Part shown: piece by piece, positions 8,345 to 16,429 of the stretch
How positions within the stretch are numbered: position 1 is the first letter of the stretch
Layout: each line of letters begins with the position of its first letter
DNA from: an uncultured Collinsella sp.
GTDB taxonomy: Bacteria > Actinomycetota > Coriobacteriia > Coriobacteriales > Coriobacteriaceae
Assembly: GCA_902470695.1 (NCBI GenBank)
Contig: CABRHH010000026.1
Coordinates: 1-38,245, forward strand
DNA length: 38,245 bases
Direction: 5' to 3'
Notes under the pieces: generated by a model
Told to the model about the DNA's origin: nothing
Seen by the model: only the letters and a program-made list of their open reading frames with translations
Database searches by the model: none
Program-made: the position numbers and the translations under genes

Positions 8345-8360
8345 GGTAAATCGCTTTGCC
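8345..8360. promoter_or_regulatory. LacI-type operator in the gal intergenic region
   Basis: GGTAAATCGCTTTGCC is a near-perfect 16-bp palindrome around a central CG (only two pairs mismatch). This is the shape of LacI-family operators. It lies in the 270 bp between the regulator and galM, so it could serve both promoters. A half-similar site ATCGCTTTCC is at about 8308-8317. Confidence 0.6.
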
Positions 8361-8413
8361 AGATGCCGCTCACCGACTCATAGCTACCGGTCACCCAAAA
8401 AATAGATGCCATC

Positions 8414-8442
8414 GTGACAAGATGGACTGAGTACGATAACAT
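8414..8442 (+). promoter_or_regulatory. candidate galM-galK-galT promoter
   Basis: GTGACA (8414-8419), 17 bp, then TAACAT (8437-8442). The -35 matches five of six consensus positions and the -10 four of six. The start would be near 8449, giving a ~50-nt leader to galM. It lies about 55 bp downstream of the palindromic operator. Confidence 0.4.
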
Positions 8443-8500
8443 GCAATATCGAAAGCAACCCCTTTGCAATAGACGGCGGCACGGCCGCACGGGAGGCATC

Positions 8501-9574
8501 ATGGCTACAACCACGCCCTTTGGCACGACACCAGACGGGCATACGGCGCACGTGTACGAGCTCGCCTGCGGGCCCGCCCGCGTGCGCGTGAGCGATTTCG
8601 GCGCCACGCTGCTCGGCGTCGAGGTACCCGATGCGCAAGGGCGCGTTCAGGACATCCTGCTCGGCTTCGGCGGCATCGAGGGCTACTTCGACAACCCCGC
8701 GTGCTACGGCGCCACCATCGGGCCGTCGGCCAACCGCACCGACGCAGGGCAGGTCCCACTGGCCGGCACCGTCTACCAGCTGCCCTGCAACGATGGTCCC
8801 AACCAGCAGAACAACCTGCACACGGACCTCGAGCGCGGCCTGCACAAGCGCCTGTGGGAGGCCTGCCTCGATAAGGACGCCGAGGCAGTGAGCTTCACCT
8901 GCCGCATGGACGCAGGCGAGCTCGGCCTGCCGGGTACGCGCGCCTTCACCGCCCGCTTCGAGCTCAGCTGCACGGACAGCGGCGCCGTGGAGCTCGCCGT
9001 GCGCTACGGCTGCACCACCGATGCGGCCACCTTCGTCAACATGACCAACCACAGCTACTTCAACCTGGCGGGTCACGCGAGCGGCCAGGTGCTGGGGCAG
9101 CTCGTGTGCATCGAGGCGGACCGCTACCTGCCCCAGCGCCCCGACAGCGTGTCGGCAGGCACGGCGGCATCCGTGGCGGGCACCCCATTCGACTTCCGCC
9201 GGGCCAAGGCGCTCGGCGCCGACATCGAGGCCGATGACGTCCAGCTCGCCCAGGCGCGCGGCTACGATCACTGCTTCTGCATCGACGGCTGGGAGCCGGG
9301 AGCCCATCCGCGCCAGGCACTGCATGCCGAGGACGCCACAAGCGGCCGCACCCTCGATATCCTCATCACCGCGCCAGGTGCACACCTCTACACCGCCAAC
9401 TGGCTCGACGATGCGCACGCCAAAGACGGCGCGCACTACCGTCCGCACGACGGCTTCGCCTTCGAGCCGGAGTTCTGGCCCGACTGCGCCCACCATCCGG
9501 ACTGGCCCCAGCCCGTCTGCACGCCCGACGAGCCGTTCGACGCCCGCATCGTCTACCGCTTCGGCACGCGCTAG
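8501..9574 (+). CDS. galM: aldose 1-epimerase (galactose mutarotase)
   Basis: This 357-residue cytoplasmic enzyme interconverts the alpha and beta anomers of galactose so that galactokinase can use it. The family histidines are in QNNLHTDLERGLH (H107) and MTNHSYFNLAGH (H184). The catalytic glutamate is in the C-terminal GFAFEPEFWPD segment (E322 or E324). An open frame extends to 8414, but the ATG at 8501 has GGGAGG at proper distance and starts the conserved domain. It is the first gene of the gal operon. The ~150-bp gap to galK holds GC-rich sequence with no clear terminator. Assignment is firm at family level; galactose specificity comes from context. Confidence 0.93.
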   Translation: MATTTPFGTTPDGHTAHVYELACGPARVRVSDFGATLLGVEVPDAQGRVQDILLGFGGIEGYFDNPACYGATIGPSANRTDAGQVPLAGTVYQLPCNDGPNQQNNLHTDLERGLHKRLWEACLDKDAEAVSFTCRMDAGELGLPGTRAFTARFELSCTDSGAVELAVRYGCTTDAATFVNMTNHSYFNLAGHASGQVLGQLVCIEADRYLPQRPDSVSAGTAASVAGTPFDFRRAKALGADIEADDVQLAQARGYDHCFCIDGWEPGAHPRQALHAEDATSGRTLDILITAPGAHLYTANWLDDAHAKDGAHYRPHDGFAFEPEFWPDCAHHPDWPQPVCTPDEPFDARIVYRFGTR

Positions 9575-9723
9575 ACACCGCCGCCGCACGCGGCGCGCGT
9601 CCGGCACCTCCTTCGGACCCGCCGGCGCGCCCTCCCGGGCACCCACGCGCCGCCACGGCGGCACGCGCCCCATCGTCACCATACCGCCCCGCCTCGCACG
9701 GGGCGCCGAGGAAAGGAAAGCCC

Positions 9724-10935
9724 ATGTCCACCATTGCCAACCCCGCCGGGCTCGAGCGCGCCCGCCAACTGTTCGAGCGTGAGTTCGGCGCACCCGCACC
9801 GGATGCCCGCCTGCTGTACGTGCACGCCCCGGGCCGCTCCGAGATCGCGGGCAACCACACCGACCACGAGGGCGGCCATGTCATCGCCGGCGCGCTCGAC
9901 GTCTCGGTCGACGGCATCGCGGTGGCCAACGGCACCGGGCTCGTCCGCGTGGCCGACGAGGGCTACCCGAGCTTCACGGTCGATCTGGGCAACCTCGACA
10001 TCCACGCCGAGGAGATCGGCACCTCCGAGTCGCTCGTGCGCGGCATGGCCCACGAGGTCGCCCAGCGCGGCGGCGCGCCGGCGGGCTTCGACTTCGCCTT
10101 CGTCTGCACCGTGCCCTCGGGCGGCGGGCTGTCGAGCTCCGCGGCGGTCGAGGCAGCCTACGGGCGCGCCATGGAGGCCCTGTGGGGCTCCCAGGCCATC
10201 GACGCCGTCGAGCTTGCCCAGATGAGCCAGCGCACCGAGAACAACTACTACGGCAAGCCCTGCGGCCTCATGGACCAGGCGGCGGTGTGCCTGGGCGGCC
10301 TGGCCTACATGGACTTCGAGAACACGGAGCGCCCGGCCACGAAGAAGCTCGCGCTCGACTTCGAGGATCACGGGCACGCACTCGTGCTGGTGAAGGTGGG
10401 CGCCGACCACGCCGCCTCCACGGCCGACTACGCCGCCGTCCCCGGCGAGATGCAACAGATCGCCGCCGAGTTCGGGGCCGCGCGCCTGTGCGAGGTCGAC
10501 CAGGCCTCCTTCGACGCGAAGCTGCCCGAGCTGCGCGAGAAGTTCGGCGACCGCGCCTGCATCCGCGCCATCCACTACTGGTACGAGAACGACCTCGTCG
10601 ACCGCCGCTGGGCGGCGCTCACCGCCGGCGACATCGACGCCTTCCTCGCCCTGACGCGCGCATCGGGCGCCAGCTCCGCCATGTACCTGCAAAACGTCAC
10701 CGCTGAGCTGGGCTCCTCCCAGCCGGCCATGTACGCCCTCGGCCTGGCGGAGCATATCCTCGACGGGCGCGGCGCGGTGCGCATCCACGGCGGCGGCTTC
10801 GGCGGCACCATCCAGGTTTTCGCGCCGCTCGATATGGTCGACGACTTCATGGGTCGCATGGACGGCTGGCTGGGCGAAGGTTCCTGCCGCCGCTATGCGA
10901 TCTCGGAGGAGGGGGCGTACGCGGCATGGCTGTAG
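9724..10935 (+). CDS. galK: galactokinase, GHMP family
   Basis: This 403-residue kinase phosphorylates galactose at C1 with ATP. The galactokinase signature appears as GRSEIAGNHTDHEGG (about 37-51) instead of the enterobacterial GRVNLIGEHTDYNGG. The ATP-binding GHMP motif is PSGGGLSSSAAVE (about 131-143), and the C-terminal motif is HGGGFGGTIQVF (about 358-369). The N-for-E change in the sugar-binding motif is, as I recall, usual in gut clostridial and coriobacterial galactokinases. AGGAAAGG lies before the ATG. Its last ten bases overlap galT, so the two are translationally coupled. The neighbours galM and galT make galactose the expected substrate. Confidence 0.92.
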   Translation: MSTIANPAGLERARQLFEREFGAPAPDARLLYVHAPGRSEIAGNHTDHEGGHVIAGALDVSVDGIAVANGTGLVRVADEGYPSFTVDLGNLDIHAEEIGTSESLVRGMAHEVAQRGGAPAGFDFAFVCTVPSGGGLSSSAAVEAAYGRAMEALWGSQAIDAVELAQMSQRTENNYYGKPCGLMDQAAVCLGGLAYMDFENTERPATKKLALDFEDHGHALVLVKVGADHAASTADYAAVPGEMQQIAAEFGAARLCEVDQASFDAKLPELREKFGDRACIRAIHYWYENDLVDRRWAALTAGDIDAFLALTRASGASSAMYLQNVTAELGSSQPAMYALGLAEHILDGRGAVRIHGGGFGGTIQVFAPLDMVDDFMGRMDGWLGEGSCRRYAISEEGAYAAWL

Positions 10936-12566
10936 CAAGCGAGACCGCGGTCCCCACCCGCGAGGCGCTCGGCGCCGACATCCAGCAGCTGGTCGACTAC
11001 GCCGCGGGCTGCGGGCTCATCGCATGGGAGGATCGCGTATGGGCATACAACACCGCGCTTGAGTGCGTGGGCGCCACCGAGCCGGCACCTGAGACGGCAT
11101 GGGTGCTCGCCGCCGCGCACGAGACGCCCGTCGAGCCCGTTGACCTCGAGGCGGCGCTGGCGCTGCTGGCCGAGGCGGCCGTTGCCAACGGCGCAGCCGA
11201 GGACACGACGAGCGGGCGCGACCGCATAGCGATGCGCATCATGGGTGCGCTCACGCCGCGGCCGTCCGAGGTGGCGGCGGGCTTCCGCGCGCGCATCGAC
11301 GCCGGCGAGGCCACACGGGCCACCGATTGGTTCTACCGCCTGTGCTGCGACGCGGGCTACGTGCGGCGCGCGGCGATCGCCCGCAACATCGCCTGGACCT
11401 CCCCCACCGCATGGGGCGACCTGGAAATCACCATCAATCTCTCCAAGCCCGAGAAGGACCCGCGCGAGATCGCCGCGGCCGGGGCGGCCGCCAACACCGG
11501 CGCCGTCTACCCCGCCTGCCAGCTCTGCATCGAAAACGAGGGCTTCGGCGGCCGCAGCGCGGCGGCAGGACACGCCCACCCCGCACGCCAGAACCTGCGC
11601 ATCGTCCCCATCGAGCTGGGCGGCGAGCGCTGGGGGCTGCAGTACAGCCCGTATGCCTACTTCAACGAGCACTGCATCGCCATGAGCGCGCATCACCGGC
11701 CCATGCACATCGACGAGAGCGCCCTGCGGTGCCTGCTCGACTTCGTCGACCTGCTGCCGCACTACTTCATCGGCTCCAACGCCGACCTGCCCGTCGTGGG
11801 CGGCTCGATCCTCTCGCACGACCACTTCCAGGGCGGCGCGCACGAGTTCCCCATGATGCGCGCCGAGGTGACATCCAGCTTCGAGATACCCGGCTTTGCG
11901 GGCGTCTCCGGTGCCGTGATGCGCTGGCCGCTGTCGGTTGTGCGCCTGCGTAGCGCCGACCGCGCAGAGCTGCTGGCCGCCGCCACGCACGTGATCGACG
12001 CTTGGCGCGGCTGGTCCGATGCGGGCGCGGGCATCGTCGCCCGCACGACCGACGGCGTGGCACACAACACCGTCACCCCCATCGTCCGCCGCGTGGACGA
12101 GCAGGGGCACGCCGGCGGTACGCGCTACGAGGCCTATCTCGCGCTGCGCTGCAATATCGCCAGCGACGAGCACCCGCTCGGCGTGTTCCACCCGCATGCG
12201 CAGTGGCATCACATCAAGAAGGAGAACATCGGCCTGATCGAGGTCATGGGTCTGGCCATCCTGCCGCCGCGCCTGGTGGGCGAGCTGGCCGCCGTGCGCG
12301 AGCAGCTGCTGGCCGCCGCAAGCGGCGACCTGACGCGCGCCCAGCTGGCCGACGCATTGGCCGCCGACGCACAGTGCGCCTCGCACGCCGCCTGGGCGCT
12401 CGAGATCTTCGACCGCCGTGCGTCCGAGCTGACCGACGAGGCCTGCGAGGAGATCCTGCGCGAGGAGGTCGGCGCGGTCTTCGGGCACGTGCTGGCCGAC
12501 GCCGGCGTCTTCAAGTGGGACGAGGCCGGCCGCGCGGCCCAGCAACGTTTCATCGACGCGCTCTAG
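10926..12566 (+). CDS. galT: UDP-glucose--hexose-1-phosphate uridylyltransferase, type 2
   Basis: This 546-residue enzyme transfers UMP from UDP-glucose to galactose-1-phosphate in the Leloir pathway. Its length and sequence are those of the Firmicute-type GalT (about 500 residues), not the shorter E. coli type. Helpful segments are TAWGDLEITINLSKPEKDP (about 160-178), VYPACQLCIENEGF (about 194-207), FIGSNADLPVVGGSILSHDHFQGG (about 280-303), where the histidine-rich stretch forms the active site, and HPHAQWHHIKKENIGLIEVMG (about 422-442). The start overlaps the end of galK by 10 bp. No epimerase galE is present in the window. A small hairpin follows the stop. Confidence 0.93.
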   Translation: MAVASETAVPTREALGADIQQLVDYAAGCGLIAWEDRVWAYNTALECVGATEPAPETAWVLAAAHETPVEPVDLEAALALLAEAAVANGAAEDTTSGRDRIAMRIMGALTPRPSEVAAGFRARIDAGEATRATDWFYRLCCDAGYVRRAAIARNIAWTSPTAWGDLEITINLSKPEKDPREIAAAGAAANTGAVYPACQLCIENEGFGGRSAAAGHAHPARQNLRIVPIELGGERWGLQYSPYAYFNEHCIAMSAHHRPMHIDESALRCLLDFVDLLPHYFIGSNADLPVVGGSILSHDHFQGGAHEFPMMRAEVTSSFEIPGFAGVSGAVMRWPLSVVRLRSADRAELLAAATHVIDAWRGWSDAGAGIVARTTDGVAHNTVTPIVRRVDEQGHAGGTRYEAYLALRCNIASDEHPLGVFHPHAQWHHIKKENIGLIEVMGLAILPPRLVGELAAVREQLLAAASGDLTRAQLADALAADAQCASHAAWALEIFDRRASELTDEACEEILREEVGAVFGHVLADAGVFKWDEAGRAAQQRFIDAL

Positions 12567-12568
12567 AA

Positions 12569-12584
12569 GGCCAGACGCCTGGCC
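12569..12584 (+). terminator. hairpin after galT
   Basis: GGCCAG-ACGC-CTGGCC forms a perfect 6-bp stem with a 4-nt loop two bases after the galT stop. There is no T run after it, so it is only a weak candidate for an intrinsic terminator. Confidence 0.35.
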
Positions 12585-12691
12585 GCATTCGAGGTTCCGA
12601 TGGCACGCGGCCTGCGCGCCGCACGCCATCTTCCTGCCGTGCCCGCCGGTCCAACACGACGCCGGCGGGCACCTTCATGTCGCGGCGACAT

Positions 12692-14185
12692 CTATCCCCG
12701 CACACGGGTCGCAGCGCGCAGACGCCGAGCCGCGCGCACGCGATGCCAGCGCACGAGCGCCAGCACGAACCCCACCGCCACAAGCGCCGCCGTGGCGAAA
12801 TACGCCCACCGGTATCCGAAAAAGAACGCCTCGGCGCCCGCCTCGGCATATGACGCCACCCGATGCCCGGCATAGGCGCTCATCTGGCCGTAGAGCAGCG
12901 CCATGCCACCCGAGATGCCCAAGGCCATGCCCATGTTCTGGCCCAGGCTCGCCACGCTGCCCACGAATCCGAGCGCCGAGGCGGGCGCGGCGCTCATCAT
13001 GAGCGAGTTGTTCGGACTTTGGAACATCGAGGTGCCCAGCGACATCAGCGCGATGCATGCCACGATCTGCGGGACCTCGCTGGCAGGCCCCAAGGTCCCC
13101 ACCGCGAAGATGCCCGCCGCGTAGATGGCCAGGCCCACCGCGGTGGGCGCATGGGAGCCGATGCGGTCGGACAGGCTGCCCGACAGCGGTCCCACCACCG
13201 CGTTCACCGCTGGGATGACCGCGAACAGCAGGCCCGCCACGCTGGGCGTAAAGCCGTGCGCATCCTGGAGGTAGAACGGCAGGACGATCTCGGTCGAACC
13301 GATAGCCACGAAGCTGATCACGCTCGTGAGTACGCTGACGGTGAAGCCGGCGTTGCTGAAGACCGACAGGTCCACCAGCGGCTGCGCGCAGGTGCGTTCA
13401 TGCGCCAGGAACGCGATAAGCAGGCACACCGCCGCCGCAAGGGCGGCCATCAGGGGCAGCGAGACCCCGCGCTCCAGCAGCGTCACCGAACACAGCGCGA
13501 GCGCCAGCCCAGGCACGAGCAACAGCGCCCCCAGGGCATCCATGCGCAGGCCCGCGCGGTCGGGGCGCACATGCGGCAGCGTCCGCGTGCCCACCAGGAA
13601 CGAGACCACGCCCACCGGAACGTTGATCAAGAAGATGTACTCCCAGGGCAGCAGCGAGACGATCGCACCGCCCAGCACCGGTCCGCACATCATGCCAAGC
13701 GCCACGAAGCTCGCCAGCAGCCCGAGCGCCCGGCCACGCTCGCGCGCCGGGAACGTCTCGGTGATGATGCCCATGTTGTTCGCCATGGCCGCCGCCGCGC
13801 CCACACCCTGCAGCACGCGGGATACCAGCAGCATGGGGTAGGTGTGCGACAGCCCGCACAGCAGCGAGCCGACGGCGAATACCAGCACGCCTGCTTGGAA
13901 AAGGCGCACCTTGCCGAACAGGTCGCCCAGGCGGCCGAACACCAGAAGCGCCGCGCAGATCGCCACCAGGTAGATGGAGGCAACCCACTGGATCGCGTCG
14001 AGCCCCACCCCGAGCGACTTCTGCATCACGGGCAGCGCCACGTTCACGATGCTCGAGTCGAGCGTGGACATGAACGTCATGATCAAGACGGTGATGAGGA
14101 TCGCCCATTTGCTCTTGCCGTTCGCGGCACCTGCCGACGACCGTGTGTGCGGAGCCGCCCCCTGTGCACCCGTATCTAATCGCAT
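12692..14185 (-). CDS. MFS multidrug efflux transporter, DHA2 (14-TM) family
   Basis: This 497-residue proton-driven drug exporter belongs to the EmrB/QacA group. After a polar N-terminus, helix 1 carries the family motif TFMSTLDSSIVNVALP (about 37-52). The cytoplasmic loop motif A is GRLGDLFGKVRLFQAG (about 84-99). Motif C-like sequence LGMMCGPVLGGAI follows (about 163-175). The rest contains fourteen hydrophobic segments and a basic C-terminal tail (RVRAARRLRAATRVRG). The ATG has GGGAGG upstream. It is preceded by a 142-nt leader with its own promoter, a small open frame and a strong hairpin, which suggests regulated expression. The gene is convergent with galT. The substrate is unknown. 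Confidence 0.92.
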   Translation of the reverse strand: MRLDTGAQGAAPHTRSSAGAANGKSKWAILITVLIMTFMSTLDSSIVNVALPVMQKSLGVGLDAIQWVASIYLVAICAALLVFGRLGDLFGKVRLFQAGVLVFAVGSLLCGLSHTYPMLLVSRVLQGVGAAAAMANNMGIITETFPARERGRALGLLASFVALGMMCGPVLGGAIVSLLPWEYIFLINVPVGVVSFLVGTRTLPHVRPDRAGLRMDALGALLLVPGLALALCSVTLLERGVSLPLMAALAAAVCLLIAFLAHERTCAQPLVDLSVFSNAGFTVSVLTSVISFVAIGSTEIVLPFYLQDAHGFTPSVAGLLFAVIPAVNAVVGPLSGSLSDRIGSHAPTAVGLAIYAAGIFAVGTLGPASEVPQIVACIALMSLGTSMFQSPNNSLMMSAAPASALGFVGSVASLGQNMGMALGISGGMALLYGQMSAYAGHRVASYAEAGAEAFFFGYRWAYFATAALVAVGFVLALVRWHRVRAARRLRAATRVRG

Positions 14186-14254
14186 ACCTGCTCCCTCCCC
14201 TGACGTCGACCCCGCATCGCTCGGTAGGCACGAAGCGGCCCTGCGGCACGCAAA

Positions 14255-14303
14255 GCGGGCGGGTTCCCGGCTTCATAGCAGCATGGAGCTGGGAACCCGC
14301 CCG
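14255..14303 (-). promoter_or_regulatory. leader hairpin (candidate attenuator) of the efflux gene
   Basis: The arms at 14255-14272 and 14286-14303 pair at 17 of 18 positions (core GCGGGCGGGTTCCC with GGGAACCCGCCCGC) around a 13-nt loop. It lies in the 5' leader between the predicted transcription start near 14327 and the efflux start at 14185. On the minus strand the hairpin is followed by CTTTGCG, a poor U run, so simple termination is uncertain. Confidence 0.65.
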
Positions 14304-14308
14304 CACAT
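14273..14308 (-). CDS. possible 11-codon leader peptide of efflux gene
   Basis: ATG TGC GGG CGG GTT CCC AGC TCC ATG CTG CTA TGA would encode MCGRVPSSMLL. It covers the upstream arm of the leader hairpin and stops in its loop. This is the layout of leader ORFs in translation-controlled antibiotic resistance genes. The ATG lies about 19 nt from the predicted transcription start, but I see no Shine-Dalgarno sequence before it, which weakens the case. Confidence 0.25.
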   Translation of the reverse strand: MCGRVPSSMLL

Positions 14309-14333
14309 GTTTTGGGGTTCATTGATCGAGGCA

Positions 14334-14363
14334 GTTATACCACGCCCCGCCCCTATCCGTCAA
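14334..14363 (-). promoter_or_regulatory. promoter of the efflux gene leader
   Basis: On the minus strand there is TTGACG (14358-14363), 18 bp, then TATAAC (14334-14339), followed by the hairpin leader. Both hexamers match the sigma-70 consensus at five of six positions. Confidence 0.6.
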
Positions 14364-14729
14364 AGCGACGCGAGAGCGCGGAAGCCGCGGCGACCCATGC
14401 ACGAACGCGGCGTATGCGGCACAGAAGCCTTCGATTGAGCATGCGAGGGCAGTCTGCGACCATCGCTGCGCGCAGCAGCAGAGCCGCACCCCTACAATGG
14501 ATGCGGGCGCAAGAAGCCGGGCCGGACCTGGCTGCGGAACGCTCGACCCCATCTGCAGGTGCAACGCCGGGCCGCACCGTCGTGATGCAGCATTTCCGGA
14601 TGGGTAACCCGTAAGGACGCGGGACCCGCGGAATGCCACAGACGAGCCCCCGAGCGCTGCCCGCAGGCGACACCCGACTGCGGGCTCCCCGGCGCGCCCG
14701 CACCGCAGGCAATCGACAAGGAGGCACCC
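14364..14729. other. intergenic region upstream of mscL
   Basis: This stretch of about 365 bp has no convincing gene. It contains a hairpin with arms GCCCGCAG (14659-14666) and CTGCGGGC (14678-14685) in what should be the mscL leader, and an AAGGAGG just before 14730. No clear promoter was found for mscL. Confidence 0.5.
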
Positions 14730-15194
14730 ATGACATCGCACAAGAGCATCTGGATGGAATTCAAGGAGTTCATCGCACGCGGCAGTGTGTTGGACATGGC
14801 GGTCGGCGTCATCGTGGGCGGTGCGTTCACCACCGTGGTCAACGCCCTGGTCAAAGAGATCATTCAGCCCCTGATCGCCGCGATCGGCGCCGACGGCAAG
14901 CAGATCTCGGGGCTCGCCGTCCACGTCAACGGGCAGACCGTCGACTTCGGCGCGTTCATCTCGGCCATCATCACCTTCCTCATCACCGCCGCGGCGGTAT
15001 TCGCCATCGTGAAGGCCGTGAACAAGATGCATGAGGTCGGCAGGCATGTGGGGAACCGAGGGGGCGCAGACGCCGTAGAGGAGCCTGAGCCGCGCCGGTG
15101 TCCCTACTGCCGCTCGCACATCGAGCAGGACGCCACCCGCTGCCCCCACTGCACCAGCAAGCTCGCCGGCTATCGCAACCCGCAGGAGCAGTAG
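14730..15194 (+). CDS. mscL: large-conductance mechanosensitive channel with zinc ribbon
   Basis: This 154-residue channel opens under membrane tension to release solutes during osmotic downshock. The N-terminal amphipathic helix and first membrane helix are canonical (FKEFIARGSVLDMAVGVIVG, about 11-30, then GAFTTVVNALVKEIIQPL). The periplasmic loop is short, and the second helix is at about 74-93 (FISAIITFLITAAAVFAIV). After the cytoplasmic helix the protein ends with a zinc-ribbon-like segment CPYCRSH-x8-RCPHC (about 126-143), absent from E. coli MscL. CAAGGAGG lies before the ATG. It is a single-gene unit with a strong hairpin right after the stop. Confidence 0.93.
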   Translation: MTSHKSIWMEFKEFIARGSVLDMAVGVIVGGAFTTVVNALVKEIIQPLIAAIGADGKQISGLAVHVNGQTVDFGAFISAIITFLITAAAVFAIVKAVNKMHEVGRHVGNRGGADAVEEPEPRRCPYCRSHIEQDATRCPHCTSKLAGYRNPQEQ

Positions 15195-15234
15195 GCCGCC
15201 GCACCGGCGGGGAAACGCCATGCGGTGCGGCGGC
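15195..15234 (+). terminator. terminator-like hairpin after mscL
   Basis: GCCGCCGCACCG (15195-15206) pairs perfectly with CGGTGCGGCGGC (15223-15234). The loop contains a second short stem, GGCG/CGCC. It starts one base after the stop codon. It lacks a T run on the plus strand, so it may act as an RNA 3' end stabiliser rather than an intrinsic terminator. Confidence 0.55.
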
Positions 15235-15531
15235 GAAGTGGGACGATGATGAAGCGGCCAGGCGACGCGGGCTTGCAAGTGGCGCGGGCTACAGGCGGCA
15301 TGGGTAGCGGACGCCATGTGTCGGCCGCCGATCGACGAGCAGCTCGCCACCTCGCAGGAGATGTGCCCTCAACCAGCCCCTCAACCGGCGATGCTGCAGG
15401 AGATGTGCACCGAGCACCGGCTGGCACCTGCAGCCCTTTGAGCACAGCATAGGCGGCCGGCCCGCGCAGCGCGACGGGCCGGCCGGGCTGGCGCAGACGT
15501 GGGGTCGCCGCCCACCCGTCCGCGCCGAGCG
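15235..15531. other. intergenic region between convergent mscL and nitroreductase
   Basis: No gene is seen. GCAGGAGATGTGC occurs twice (15354-15366 and 15396-15408). A perfect 10-bp stem, GGCCGGCCCG (15455-15464) with CGGGCCGGCC (15475-15484), lies about 50 bp beyond the nitroreductase stop and could end that transcript. Confidence 0.5.
15455..15484 (-). terminator. palindromic hairpin after the nitroreductase gene
   Basis: This is a perfect 10-bp GC stem with a 10-nt loop, located 3' of the minus-strand nitroreductase gene. There is no T run, so termination is only suggested. Confidence 0.4.
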
Positions 15532-16074
15532 CTACCTCAACGGATTGGCCAGCCTGAACTCCCGCATGGCGATGCGGCGCGTCTCGCGCATCTTGGGACC
15601 TGCGGGGATATCGGCCGCGTACCCGACCGTGAGCATATGGATGGGATACACGCCTTCGGGCAAGCCGAACTCGCGAATCGCCACCGCCGGGTCGAAGTGG
15701 CACACCCAGCAGGTGCCCAGACCCAGATCGACCGCCTGCATCATCATCTGATCCACGACGATGCTCGTGTCGATATCGCTCGAGTCCATGCTGTCGTATT
15801 TGCGCACCCAGGCCTTGCCCATCTTGGTGCACACCAAAAGCACCAGCGGCGCGCCGAACACGCTACCGTCTTGCGCGAAATGATGGGCTGCGCGCGCTGC
15901 TCGCTCGCGCAGCAGCGGCGTGTCGCACACCAGCACACGGGCCGGGTGCTTGTTGCATGCCGATGGGGCGATGCGTCCCGCCTCCAGGATGGCGTCGACC
16001 TTCTCCTGCTCAACCGCGCGCCCGGTGTAGGCGCGGCAGGAGTAGCGCGCGTGCGTCAACTCTGCAAACGACAT
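15532..16074 (-). CDS. nitroreductase family protein
   Basis: This 180-residue FMN-dependent oxidoreductase of the nitroreductase fold uses NAD(P)H to reduce nitro compounds, quinones or related substrates in the cytosol. The N-terminal FMN phosphate-binding segment is RYSCRAYTGRAVEQEKVDAIL (about 10-30), shown by R10, S12 and R14. It is followed by AGRIAPSACNKHPARVLV (about 32-49) and the mid-protein DQMMMQAVDLGLGTCWVCHF (about 108-127). The C-terminal MREFRLANP is short. It is smaller than classical NfsB (about 217 residues), as is common for anaerobe homologues. GAGGAGG lies 7 nt before the ATG. The natural substrate is unknown. Confidence 0.9.
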   Translation of the reverse strand: MSFAELTHARYSCRAYTGRAVEQEKVDAILEAGRIAPSACNKHPARVLVCDTPLLRERAARAAHHFAQDGSVFGAPLVLLVCTKMGKAWVRKYDSMDSSDIDTSIVVDQMMMQAVDLGLGTCWVCHFDPAVAIREFGLPEGVYPIHMLTVGYAADIPAGPKMRETRRIAMREFRLANPLR

Positions 16075-16429
16075 GGATATACCTCCTCAATCTGCGAGCG
16101 GTGCCAGGCGAACACCGCTTCTTTCCAACGATGGCGCGCAGGCCCGGCAGGGACCGACGCCAAACTCCAGACGGCGTGCAGTCGAAACGCGGCGCACGCA
16201 CACAGGGCGCTATCGCCCGCGGGCGCAAAGCGGTGGTGTTGCGGCGCGTGTCGGGCGCGTGCGGGCGCGTGCGGGCGCGGCCGCGTTGCCGGTGGTGGTA
16301 CGCGCGAGCGGCGGCGCGCATCGGGTGCCCACACATGCAGGCGGCAACGCTCGCCAGGCGCTGGTACGTGCGGGCAGCGGCGCGCACGAGCAACCGCCGC
16401 CCGCAACGGCACCGACGCGCACCGAACCC
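16075..16429. other. intergenic region between metY and nitroreductase
   Basis: No gene is supported in this 355-bp stretch. It is GC-rich and repetitive: GGGCGCGTGC is repeated in tandem near 16255-16275, and two related ~28-bp pieces containing GGTGGTACGCGCGAGCGGCGGCG-like sequence recur about 70 bp apart (near 16290 and 16360). It may contain the metY transcript end. Confidence 0.45.

Noticed and set aside
15225..15452. Small gene between mscL and the nitroreductase
   Set aside because: The 75-codon frame has no binding site, no hydrophobic segment or family, and overlaps the mscL hairpin.
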